This document shows positions 1 to 6,754 of a DNA stretch of 11,057 nucleotides, piece by piece (the stretch's first letter is position 1; every line of letters starts with the position of its first letter). The notes under the pieces are model-generated. The model was not told the DNA's origin. It saw only the letters and a program-made list of their open reading frames with translations, and did no database searches. This DNA is from Desulfobacteraceae bacterium (GTDB taxonomy: Bacteria; Desulfobacterota; Desulfobacteria; Desulfobacterales; UBA11574), in assembly GCA_029857875.1 (NCBI GenBank), contig JAOUGB010000034.1, positions 1 through 11,057 on the forward strand. The letters run 5' to 3'. Both the position numbers and the translations under genes were made by a program.

Positions 1-83
1 TGTTACCTGAATCTTGCATGAATCAGGTGTTAAATTTTAGCGCCACGTTTATCAAATAAAATGTATATTTATAACACAATCTT

Positions 84-126
84 ATTAAAACAGCAAAGGA
101 GGTTTCAAATACAGGAAACCTCCTTT
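84..126 (-). terminator. Intrinsic terminator of the GcvH-like operon
   Basis: A perfect 12-bp stem (95-106 pairs with 115-126) closes an 8-nt loop. On the minus strand it lies 28 nt past the stop codon of the shorter GcvH-like gene. It is followed after four bases by a short T run (TTTT at 90-87, then AT-rich sequence). On the plus strand no T run follows, so it works best as a minus-strand terminator. The stem contains AAAGGAGG, which resembles a Shine-Dalgarno sequence but has no start codon behind it. Confidence 0.75.
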
Positions 127-153
127 GAAATAACAAAGACAAAGCGCCAAACT

Positions 154-942
154 TTAGCTATTTTCTTTTGTACGCAGAAACGTCCTCACCAGCCGGTCCC
201 AGTCAATCTCTGGAAAATATCCGAAGATATCGTCAATCAGATCACCGCCTGTGGCTGCCAGTCTCTCGCAATTGGGCCCAAGAAACTTCAAAAGATTCTG
301 AATTTCATTTTCGATCCACTGGAAGCATTTTTTCCCCAGATAAAGCGCCTTCATATCGATTTTAAGGCTGACTGGATTTAAAAGGAATAACCAGCCTTCT
401 CCATATGGATCATCATGTGTGATCTCGGGCTGCTCTTTTATTCTATCATTTACAGCGAACACGATGCCGGAAACAGGGGACTGCATGGGGGCCTCGTGAT
501 CATTGCGGTTCAGAACCCATCCCACTTCGCCTTGCATCAAAAAGCTTCCGACAGGCGGAAGATTTATCGGATCCGCCGGTCCGAAAACCTTGGAGGCGAA
601 ATCGTCGATTCCGATCCTGACCCATCCATCTTGCAATGGTTGCACCCAGGAATGGCCGATATGGTGATAATAATTATCAGCAACCTGAACCCCCGACACC
701 TTGGCGAAAGTTGGCTTTTCAATGGCTCTCAAAAGAATGTCAGCGAAATTTTTCTTCAGTTCCTCATTCGGGAGGACAGCTATTCCGTCACGGTGAAGGT
801 TCCGAACATATTCGGGACCGGTTATGGAGACCACTTCTTCGTAATCAAAGGGCAGGTCGATGCCGATAAGCTTTTTTTGATGAAAGCCGTTCTTTTTCCC
901 ATCTGCCTTTTTCTTCTTAAATTCATATACATTGTTTTTCAT
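154..942 (-). CDS. GcvH-like protein lacking the lipoyl lysine (short paralogue)
   Basis: 262 residues. The GcvH fold (biotinyl/lipoyl-type domain) spans about 93-190. It is recognised by GHSWV (96-100), IGIDDFASKVFG (110-121), INLPPVG (126-132), SPVSG (155-159) and DDPYGEGWLF (177-186), all matching canonical glycine-cleavage H protein. Where H protein has ESVK with the lipoylated lysine, this protein reads NRND, so the lysine is an aspartate (D148) and a lipoate carrier role is unlikely. Residues 24-70 form an N-terminal segment absent from ordinary GcvH (129 aa in E. coli), and about 70 C-terminal residues follow the domain. It is colinear with the upstream paralogue but lacks that protein's ~102-residue cysteine block. 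The ATG sits behind AGAGAGG and starts 26 nt after the upstream stop, so the two are probably cotranscribed. Cellular role unknown; no signal peptide or membrane segment is seen. Confidence 0.85.
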   Translation of the reverse strand: MKNNVYEFKKKKADGKKNGFHQKKLIGIDLPFDYEEVVSITGPEYVRNLHRDGIAVLPNEELKKNFADILLRAIEKPTFAKVSGVQVADNYYHHIGHSWVQPLQDGWVRIGIDDFASKVFGPADPINLPPVGSFLMQGEVGWVLNRNDHEAPMQSPVSGIVFAVNDRIKEQPEITHDDPYGEGWLFLLNPVSLKIDMKALYLGKKCFQWIENEIQNLLKFLGPNCERLAATGGDLIDDIFGYFPEIDWDRLVRTFLRTKENS

Positions 943-968
943 GGTTGCCTCTCTTTCAGCGGAATGAT

Positions 969-2051
969 TTAGTGCTTTTCCGCTGTACGAAATAAAGTCT
1001 TAACCAGTCGATCCCAGGAAATCTCAGGAAAATGCCCATAGATATCGTCAATCGGTTCCCCGCCCGTGGCCGCCAGTTGCTCATATCTGGGGCCCATGAG
1101 TTCATAAAGATTTTGACTCTCCTTTTCCATCCACTGGAAACACTCCTTGCCGGAATAGAGACCTTCCAGATCAGGCTTGATGTTTGCAGGGTCCAGCATG
1201 AATAACCAACCGTGATGGTATGGATCATCGTGTGCGACGGCCGGCTGCTTTAAAACTTTATCATTTACAGCGCAAACGGTTCCTGACACAGGAGATTGAA
1301 TGGGGGCTTTTTTATCATTGCGGGTCAATACACACCCGATTTCTCCTTGCTTTAAAAATACGCCTTTCGGAGGGAGATTTATGGCATCCGCCGCCCCTAA
1401 AACCTTGGATGAAAAATCGTCTACGCCGACTTTAATACGTCCATCATCTTCAATGTTTACCCATGAATGTCCGAAATGATAATAGTAATCCTCAACCATT
1501 CGATACCCAGATACGTTTTTGTATACCGATCTTTCAGAGGTTCCCACCTGAGTTTCTTTATCCAGGAGTTCATGAACATTACAATGATCGCATTTATAAT
1601 TACCGGGACATTCCTCAGGAGACTCTATCCGTCCTGATAAAAAGTGGATGCACGGCCTTGCAGCGATTTTATATTTTTCTTTCACATGTCTCAACCAGTA
1701 CGCTTGCCTTTCTTCTTGATCCGGAGCGATTTTTTCGCCCATGGCAGATATCATAGCCTGGTCGAACGGACAATTGTAGCAATCATAGTCATAATCACAT
1801 AGCCTGAAATTAATGACTCCGGCTCTCATCCAGACACATTTATCTTCGGACAAATAAAAGCCAGGAAGATTTTTTTTCAGTTTCTCATAAAGGACTAAAG
1901 CAACTCCGTCATGTTGCAGATTCTGAACATATTCCGTACCGGTTACCGCAACCACCTTCTGGTAATCAAAGGGTTGATCTATTCCGATAAGTCTTTTTGA
2001 AACAACATCTTTCTTTTTCTCCTTATTCGATTTGAATTCATTGGTTTTCAT
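969..2051 (-). CDS. GcvH-like protein with two four-cysteine modules (long paralogue)
   Basis: 360 residues. The N-terminal segment (20-64) matches the shorter paralogue. Next is a ~102-residue cysteine-rich block (about 70-172). The GcvH-like domain covers 191-288 (HSWV 195-198, VGVDDFSSKVLG 208-219, SPVSG 253-257, DDPYHHGWLF 275-284), followed by a ~70-residue tail. The lipoyl-lysine position is D246 (TRND in place of ESVK), so lipoylation is not expected. The block holds C72-x12-C85-x5-C91-x2-C94 and C134-x13-C148-x5-C154-x2-C157, an evident internal duplication suited to binding zinc or an Fe-S cluster; the ligand is inferred. The start is well supported: ATG lies 7 nt after AAAGGAGGT (2067-2059). 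It is the first gene of a two-gene operon downstream of a sigma-54 promoter. Similar proteins are often annotated simply as glycine cleavage protein H, which is probably wrong functionally. Confidence 0.85.
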   Translation of the reverse strand: MKTNEFKSNKEKKKDVVSKRLIGIDQPFDYQKVVAVTGTEYVQNLQHDGVALVLYEKLKKNLPGFYLSEDKCVWMRAGVINFRLCDYDYDCYNCPFDQAMISAMGEKIAPDQEERQAYWLRHVKEKYKIAARPCIHFLSGRIESPEECPGNYKCDHCNVHELLDKETQVGTSERSVYKNVSGYRMVEDYYYHFGHSWVNIEDDGRIKVGVDDFSSKVLGAADAINLPPKGVFLKQGEIGCVLTRNDKKAPIQSPVSGTVCAVNDKVLKQPAVAHDDPYHHGWLFMLDPANIKPDLEGLYSGKECFQWMEKESQNLYELMGPRYEQLAATGGEPIDDIYGHFPEISWDRLVKTLFRTAEKH

Positions 2052-2108
2052 GATAATGACCTCCTTTAATGGCGCGGTAAATCTTTATGCGGTCGGAACT
2101 GAACATTC

Positions 2109-2181
2109 GCACTCTCCCTGAGCCATAAATAGGAAACCGCACTTAATTCATCTTTTGATAATTTAAGTGCAATGAGAGTGC
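2109..2181 (-). promoter_or_regulatory. Nested inverted repeats over the promoter and leader of the GcvH-like operon
   Basis: Two perfect 8-bp inverted repeats are nested: GCACTCTC (2109-2116) with GAGAGTGC (2174-2181), and GCACTTAA (2139-2146) with TTAAGTGC (2163-2170). The outer right arm coincides with the -24 region of the sigma-54 promoter, and the inner right arm covers the -12 element. The left arms would lie in the 5' untranslated leader. The repeats may be binding sites around the promoter. A folded leader is less likely, because the right arms are largely upstream of the expected start of transcription. Confidence 0.4.
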
Positions 2182-2183
2182 CA
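2168..2183 (-). promoter_or_regulatory. Sigma-54 (-24/-12) promoter for the GcvH-like operon
   Basis: Read on the minus strand, 2183 to 2168 is TGGCAC-TCTCA-TTGCA, an exact match to the RpoN consensus TGGCAC-N5-TTGCW. It faces the long GcvH-like gene. Transcription would start near 2157, giving a leader of about 105 nt before the ATG at 2051. Upstream DNA is AT-rich, which would suit bending by IHF, but no good IHF consensus was found. An NtrC-type activator is encoded about 1 kb upstream on the same strand. Confidence 0.8.
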
Positions 2184-2380
2184 GAATTTGATAAAACATT
2201 ATTTAAATTATTTACCTATTGGTATTATTCATTATTTTGAAATCATAAATGGGGTGAACGAAGCGCAGCTTTTTAAAGCCTAACTGGGAGAGTGATGACT
2301 TTGGCTATACTTGGGAGAGATATGAGGGGATGTTTCGACTAAAAATATATAAATATCAAACGGATAATCTGGTGTTGCTT

Positions 2381-2403
2381 ATGGCTACACACGCTGTAGC
2401 CAT
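2381..2403. promoter_or_regulatory. Perfect palindrome, candidate activator-binding site
   Basis: ATGGCTACA (2381-2389) and TGTAGCCAT (2395-2403) form a 9-bp perfect inverted repeat with a 5-nt spacer. It lies about 235 bp upstream of the inferred sigma-54 transcription start, a usual distance for an NtrC-family enhancer. A related half-site, TTGGCTATAC, occurs at 2301-2310 (about 150 bp upstream of that start) and again at 4719-4728 upstream of the activator gene. No T run follows on either strand, so it is a poor terminator. Alternatively it could be a structured end of the transcript from the activator-protease genes. Confidence 0.4.
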
Positions 2404-2408
2404 TTAAC

Positions 2409-2625
2409 TACAAACCATCTCAAAAATACATCTAACGCCCAATTACGGCGTTGCCCCGCACTGCGGGACTCCCCGTTTGAGGTATCCTCGATGGTGGGTC
2501 GCGAGCCTCTTCAAAATGCTCACATACTCCCATGTATGCTGCGCTTTTTCATATGTTACACATGACGCCTACGGCGTCTCGCGCCTTGTCCTTGAACGTA
2601 ATCTGCATTTTTGAGATGGCTTGTA
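2409..2625. mobile_element. MITE-like element with 22-bp terminal inverted repeats
   Basis: The ends 2409-2430 and 2604-2625 are inverted repeats matching at 20 of 22 positions; the core CCATCTCAAAAAT is perfect. Both mismatches would be G-U wobbles in RNA. Each end terminates in TA, as expected for a Tc1/mariner or IS630-type element inserted at a TA dinucleotide. The 217-bp interior has no convincing ORF but several short GC-rich palindromes, such as CCCGC-ACT-GCGGG at 2456-2466 and GACGCC-TAC-GGCGTC at 2564-2578. No transposase is present, so movement would depend on one elsewhere. It lies between the protease gene and the control region of the GcvH-like operon. Confidence 0.6.
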
Positions 2626-2653
2626 CTCAACCACTCGACGACTTCGACTCCGC

Positions 2654-2689
2654 TGCTCAACGAAGTTTATCCTGAAGATAAATTGAGCA
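2654..2689 (-). repeat. Bulged hairpin over the 3' end of the archaemetzincin gene
   Basis: TGCTCAA (2654-2660) pairs with TTGAGCA (2683-2689), and inside it TTTATC (2666-2671) pairs with GATAAA (2677-2682) around a 5-nt loop, with a 5-nt bulge on one side. It spans the stop codon and last ten codons of the protease gene. No T run follows, so termination is doubtful. It could protect the mRNA 3' end or be part of a dispersed repeat next to the MITE-like element. Confidence 0.3.
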
Positions 2690-3202
2690 ATACTCGCAAA
2701 GGTCAAGGGACATTTCATCCACTTCATCGATACCTCCTGAGAAGTGCATGAGACACTTATTGTGCTCACAATGAAGTAGATCTAAAAGATGGCCCAGTTC
2801 ATGAAGCGCCACTTTTGCCGCACGTTCATGAATGATAGATTTGGGCGGGGTGGAACCGTCGGGGTTTTTCGCCAATCTGAATAATGAGACCAAGCCACAT
2901 TTTCCGCCCTGCCTTGCCTCTCCAAAGACATGGGTAAAAATAGGGATAAAAAGGTCCTGATTTAAAACAGCGATAACCTTATCGTGATCGCTAAAATGCA
3001 TGGATTCAAACGTCTCGATGATGGTGGCGGCGTTGTATTGCAACCGTCTTTCATCAAGAGCATATTCAGGTTGTTCCAGAGGAAGAAGAATTTGAGTGGT
3101 AAGTTTGAAACAGCTGGTGATATGGCCTGCGATAAACTTTAGGACGATTTCAGGAACGTCTCCAAGCGGTAGCACGCCGACGGATTTTTTATTTGAGGTC
3201 AT
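2657..3202 (-). CDS. Archaemetzincin-type zinc metalloprotease
   Basis: 181 residues, close to the usual length of prokaryotic archaemetzincins. The zinc-binding helix is HELGH (134-138) with the third histidine at 144. It is followed by C145-x4-C150-x-M152, where M152 fits the Met-turn, and by C169-x2-C172, the second zinc-binding pair typical of the family. The extended motif normally has glycine three residues after HExxH; here that position is aspartate (D141), which is unusual. E135 is present, so catalysis is possible. No signal peptide is seen, so it is probably cytoplasmic; substrates of this family are poorly known. It begins 43 nt after the sigma-54 activator and is probably cotranscribed with it. 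The only nearby SD-like sequence is AGGA 12 nt upstream of the ATG, so initiation may depend on coupling. The 3' end abuts a structured repeat region. Confidence 0.85.
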   Translation of the reverse strand: MTSNKKSVGVLPLGDVPEIVLKFIAGHITSCFKLTTQILLPLEQPEYALDERRLQYNAATIIETFESMHFSDHDKVIAVLNQDLFIPIFTHVFGEARQGGKCGLVSLFRLAKNPDGSTPPKSIIHERAAKVALHELGHLLDLLHCEHNKCLMHFSGGIDEVDEMSLDLCEYCSIYLQDKLR

Positions 3203-3245
3203 GAGAAAAGATATTCCTGAAAAAGGCTGGGCCGACTGTCCGAGG

Positions 3246-4592
3246 TCAGGGTTTCCTTTTCAAATTGTACCGTTTAATAATTTTGTGCAAGGTAACCCTG
3301 TTAATTCCCAGGATTTTGGCGGATCGGGTTACATTCCAGGTGTTTTCTTCCAGGATCTTTTGAATATACTCCTTTTCCATTTCACGTAACGATAGAGATT
3401 CTGAAAATTGTATGCCGGACGGTTGGATGAACGAAAAATCTTCAGTCCTGAGTGTCCGGGATTTGGAAAGTACAACAGCTCTTTCAATAGCATTTTCCAA
3501 TTCCCTGACATTTCCCGGCCAGTCGTAATGCTTTAACAATCCCATTGCATCGCTGGTGACATGGTCTACTTTTTTATTCGTTTCCTGACTGTACTTTATA
3601 AGAAAGTGTTCAACGAGTAAGAGGATGTCTTCCTTTCTTTTTCTTAACGGCGGAATTTCGATTATGATAACATTGATGCGGTAAAAAAAATCTTCCCTGA
3701 AATTGCCTTCAGCCACCTCTTTCTTCAGATCCTGCCGGGTGGCTGAGATGAGCCGGAAATCTACGTCAACAGGTTCTCTGCTCCCAATACTTGTTATCTT
3801 CTTTTCCTCCAGGACGCGCAAGAGATCAACCTGCATCTTGGAACTTATTTCTCCAACTTCATCAAGGAACAGGGTCCCACCGGAAACGACTTCCAAGAAA
3901 CCCTTTCGGGCACGGGTCGCACCGGTAAACACCCCTTTTTGATGCCCAAAAAGTTCGCTTTCCAAAAGGGATTCCGGTATCGCACCACAGTTGATGGCAA
4001 TAAAAGGTAAATGGGATCGGCGACTTTCGGCATGAATGGCTTTAGCCACCAGCTCTTTGCCGGTACCGGTTTCCCCGACAAGCAAAATAGAGGAATCGCT
4101 CTGGGCAACCTCTGGAATTAGACTGAAAACCGCCTCCATTGGCGGTGATTGTCCGATAATGTTATCGAAACGGGTGATTTTTTCTAAACGTCCTTTCAGA
4201 TAGTTGTATTGTGATACAAGCTTTTTTTGAACGGATATCCGCTCCATTACAAGGGAGAGCTGGTCTGGCTTGAACGGCTTGAGCAGATAGTCGGTGGCGC
4301 CGATTCGCATGGCTTTTACCGCCGATTCAATGGACCCGTACGCTGTAATAATGATCACGAGCGTATCCGGATATTCTGTCTTGACTTTTTCCAGCAATTC
4401 AATGCCATTCATCCCGGGCATTTTAATGTCGACAAAAAGGAGCTGAAAAGGATATTTTTCCAGCTTCTCCAAAGCTTCAAAGCCCGATGAAGCGGTTTCC
4501 ACCACATGGCCGTATTTTTTAAACCAGTGAAGAAGAGACTTTCGGACAATTTCCTCGTCATCCACGACCATAATACTCATCTTTTTATCCAT
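3246..4592 (-). CDS. NtrC-family sigma-54-dependent response regulator
   Basis: 448 residues with the complete three-domain layout. The receiver domain (about 5-118) has D11-D12, phosphoacceptor D55, T83 and K105. The AAA+ domain (about 145-375) has Walker A GETGTGKE (173-180), Walker B LFLDEVG (241-247), arginine candidates R299 and R305, and the WPGNVRELEN signature (358-367). The Fis-type helix-turn-helix is at about 403-441. The sigma-54 contact loop reads GVFTGA (220-225) where most members have GAFTGA. Phosphorylation, presumably by the kinase encoded next door, should drive oligomerisation and open sigma-54 promoters. The nearest such promoter, at 2168-2183, is the obvious target candidate, but this is inferred. 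ATG follows GGAGG by 6 nt. It is separated from the kinase gene by 197 bp and followed closely by the archaemetzincin gene. Confidence 0.95.
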   Translation of the reverse strand: MDKKMSIMVVDDEEIVRKSLLHWFKKYGHVVETASSGFEALEKLEKYPFQLLFVDIKMPGMNGIELLEKVKTEYPDTLVIIITAYGSIESAVKAMRIGATDYLLKPFKPDQLSLVMERISVQKKLVSQYNYLKGRLEKITRFDNIIGQSPPMEAVFSLIPEVAQSDSSILLVGETGTGKELVAKAIHAESRRSHLPFIAINCGAIPESLLESELFGHQKGVFTGATRARKGFLEVVSGGTLFLDEVGEISSKMQVDLLRVLEEKKITSIGSREPVDVDFRLISATRQDLKKEVAEGNFREDFFYRINVIIIEIPPLRKRKEDILLLVEHFLIKYSQETNKKVDHVTSDAMGLLKHYDWPGNVRELENAIERAVVLSKSRTLRTEDFSFIQPSGIQFSESLSLREMEKEYIQKILEENTWNVTRSAKILGINRVTLHKIIKRYNLKRKP

Positions 4593-4789
4593 TGTATTCC
4601 TCCATCACATAAAACCTAAACCCTGTATAAACTATTCTCTAAATTGAGAACGGTTTATCTTTTGGGGTGCCGATATTGCCAGACCGGCTGTATTGGCAAG
4701 CGTTTGTTGTATTACAATTTGGCTATACGCTCGCCGCCTTGCATATCCGCCAAACTCGACACTTGCAGGATTTAGGCTCAAAAAATAAG
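4593..4789 (-). promoter_or_regulatory. Kinase-activator spacer with an imperfect hairpin
   Basis: This 197-bp gap separates the kinase stop from the activator start. A hairpin at 4627-4658 has two stem blocks (ATAAAC with GTTTAT, TTCTC with GAGAA) split by a 2x2 mismatch and closed by a 6-nt loop. It lies about 35-65 nt upstream of the activator ATG. No T run follows, so attenuation or mRNA stability is more likely than simple termination. TTTGGCTATAC at 4718-4728 also occurs at 2300-2310. No -24/-12 sigma-54 promoter was found here. Confidence 0.3.
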
Positions 4790-6352
4790 CTATAGGGCTG
4801 GAAAATTCAAGATAAATGAACTCCCTTTTCCCTCTGTGCTGTCAATTGTAATGTCTCCTCTATGATTTTTTACCACACCGTAAACGATGGGCAATCCCAT
4901 TCCTGTCCCCTCTCCTTCTCTTTTTGTGGTAAAAAAAGGATCAAAAATATGGTCAAGATTTTCCTTGGGGATTCCATATCCGGTGTCATGAATCTCTATG
5001 CAGACATTTTTTCCGTCATTTGCCAATTTGGAAATTAACTTCAATTGGCCCCCGCCAGGCATCGCTTCAATGGCGTTGAAAATCAGATTGAGAAAGCATT
5101 GTTGCAGCTCACGGTCGTTTCCCAGTATCATTAACAAATCAGGATACAGGCGGATAATTAGATCGACATTCCTGAGTTTCATCTTATGGCGCGTCAAGAG
5201 AATGGCAGCCAAAAGGATTTGGTTAAGATCTATTCCCCTGTATTCCACGGGGGATTCTCGGGAAAATGAAAGCAGGCCGGAAACAATGTTCCCACAACGT
5301 TCCAATTCTTTGGACATAAGAGCAAGATGATCTTTAAACTGCTCCAGGTCTTCAGAACTCGGCTCACCTTCGGCAAGTATATCCTGCATTAAATCGCTGA
5401 ACGTCAATAACCCTTGAATAGGGTTGTTGATTTCATGGGCACAACTGGCTACCAACTTTCCCAGAGAGATCATCCGATCCTCTTGAATCATTTTTTGAAA
5501 ATCGGACTTTAATTCATTGACCCGTTTTTCCCAGCGGTATGACAATTTTTCTGTGATGTCTCTCCAAACTTCGATGATTCGATAAATTTCGCCGTTTTGA
5601 TCCCTTAAAGGGTAAGTAACCAAATTGCAAAATTTGAAATGCCCTCCCGAATCGGGATGTTCGTGAATAACATGAGCGGATCTCCCGGTTCTCAGGGTCT
5701 CCACTAATGGGCATTTCATATCAGGGCGCGAACTCGAACATGGAACACTGTAGCCATGGGAAATCTCGTAACAGTATCCTCCAATGACGTCTTCTTTTGA
5801 TTTATTAACCGCTTTCAAGTATGGATCATTTGTTTCAACGATTTCAAAATCTGTATTTAAAATCACAATGGCAGCGGTGCTTTGCTGGATGAGAAAATCG
5901 GAAAAGTTTTTTTCAAAGACCAACTGCTCTTTTGCAGATCTAAGGCGATGATCGACTTCGAAAAGGCGCCGCATTAACCTGCCGATGTTGTGTTCTATGA
6001 CCCCGACGCCCTTAGGCCTGAGACGGATGATCTCCAGCAGGACATCTTTTTGGCCGGTCAGTTCAATGATGCTGTCGAGGTCTTTTATTTTAAAGAGATC
6101 CTGAAAGTTATCGGTGGTGTATATGCCTCGTTTTTTGGCAAGAACAAACCCTTCAGCTTCCGGATTTATATCGCAAACACCGACGATATTGATCTTTAGA
6201 TAGGTGAAGGATTCAATGCGGAGAAGATCCAGGAAGTATTTACAGGCCCTGCCGCCGCCGACGATGGCCAAATTGATGCTATGGGCAATTCTATTTGGCG
6301 AGACAGTTGATTTGCCTGAATTTTTTTTTGCAGGTTGATTCTTTTTGTTCAT
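4790..6352 (-). CDS. Sensor histidine kinase with N-terminal Rossmann-like domain and PAS domain
   Basis: 520 residues with no membrane segment, so a soluble cytoplasmic sensor. Residues 26-130 resemble the NAD-binding fold of Gfo/Idh/MocA dehydrogenases: IVGGGRA (30-36), then [14 protein letters not shown] (55-68) with D61 ending the second strand, which favours NAD(H). The catalytic half of those enzymes is missing, so ligand sensing is more likely than catalysis. A PAS domain follows (about 150-268) with C194, C205 and C214, possible redox or metal ligands. A coiled linker leads to the dimerisation domain with AHEINNP (phosphoacceptor H306). The ATPase domain has N426, DTGYG (456-460), FDPFFTTK (470-477) and GTGMGL (482-487), so it appears fully active. 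ATG follows GGAGGTGAT by 5 nt. It is the likely partner of the NtrC-family regulator downstream. Confidence 0.93.
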   Translation of the reverse strand: MNKKNQPAKKNSGKSTVSPNRIAHSINLAIVGGGRACKYFLDLLRIESFTYLKINIVGVCDINPEAEGFVLAKKRGIYTTDNFQDLFKIKDLDSIIELTGQKDVLLEIIRLRPKGVGVIEHNIGRLMRRLFEVDHRLRSAKEQLVFEKNFSDFLIQQSTAAIVILNTDFEIVETNDPYLKAVNKSKEDVIGGYCYEISHGYSVPCSSSRPDMKCPLVETLRTGRSAHVIHEHPDSGGHFKFCNLVTYPLRDQNGEIYRIIEVWRDITEKLSYRWEKRVNELKSDFQKMIQEDRMISLGKLVASCAHEINNPIQGLLTFSDLMQDILAEGEPSSEDLEQFKDHLALMSKELERCGNIVSGLLSFSRESPVEYRGIDLNQILLAAILLTRHKMKLRNVDLIIRLYPDLLMILGNDRELQQCFLNLIFNAIEAMPGGGQLKLISKLANDGKNVCIEIHDTGYGIPKENLDHIFDPFFTTKREGEGTGMGLPIVYGVVKNHRGDITIDSTEGKGSSFILNFPAL

Positions 6353-6493
6353 GATTCATCACCTCCGATCTGTCCAGGGCCGTTTCACAGGCCGAAATGT
6401 CAATGGAACATTATCGTCAGACGGAATACGAAAAAGAATCGAATAAGCGGAGCAGCATTTACAATACGTCTGGGCAGCATGGCTTTATTTTTA

Positions 6494-6522
6494 AAAATAG
6501 TTGAAAATAAATCGAAAATCAA
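6494..6522 (-). promoter_or_regulatory. Weak sigma-70-type promoter candidate for the kinase gene
   Basis: On the minus strand TTGATT (6522-6517) and TATTTT (6499-6494) are 17 nt apart, each matching 4 of 6 consensus bases. It sits in AT-rich DNA about 140 bp upstream of the kinase start. In AT-rich sequence such matches arise by chance, so this is tentative. No -24/-12 promoter was seen in the same spacer. Confidence 0.25.
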
Positions 6523-6637
6523 GGTATTATTAATTAAGTTTCACACCCTTTATTTTCAGTAACGCCAACACAGAGTGGCGGGCCGGGAGAATTTTTAAGG
6601 TAGAATCATATGGATGGGATCGTTAGAAAGAAAACAC

Positions 6638-6669
6638 TCGAACCCTTGAATCCCTGAATCCTTGAACCC
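6638..6669. repeat. Four-unit octamer tandem repeat in the kinase/DUF3786 spacer
   Basis: Four consecutive 8-nt units occur: TCGAACCC, TTGAATCC, CTGAATCC, TTGAACCC (consensus YTGAAYCC). The whole 402-bp spacer 6353-6754 lies between divergent genes and holds no convincing ORF. Besides this repeat I see only the promoter candidate for the kinase. No clear promoter faces the plus-strand gene. Confidence 0.6.
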
Positions 6670-6754
6670 TTTCTCTCGCATAATCGGAAGAAGAATCAAA
6701 AATGACAACTTTTCAAGACAATATGATAAGGGCAATTTTTAAAGGCTTCTGACG

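Noticed and set aside
61..381. Plus-strand ORF of 106 codons
   Set aside because: It runs through the terminator hairpin and antisense to the GcvH-like gene, without a recognisable motif or SD.
154..942. Annotation as functional glycine cleavage H protein (gcvH)
   Set aside because: The lipoyl lysine is absent, the protein is twice the normal length, and no gcvT or gcvP lies nearby.
415..972. Plus-strand ORF of 185 codons
   Set aside because: It is wholly antisense to the well-supported short GcvH-like gene, and its translation shows no family resemblance.
2381..2403. Intrinsic terminator at the perfect palindrome
   Set aside because: No T run follows the stem on either strand, and its position upstream of a sigma-54 promoter fits a protein-binding site better.
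2569..2769. Minus-strand ORF of 66 codons
   Set aside because: It overlaps the archaemetzincin gene in another frame and runs into the MITE-like element; no motif.
4660..4720. Sigma-54 promoter upstream of the activator (GG and GC dinucleotides near 4660-4700)
   Set aside because: The spacing between the GG and GC elements is wrong on both strands.
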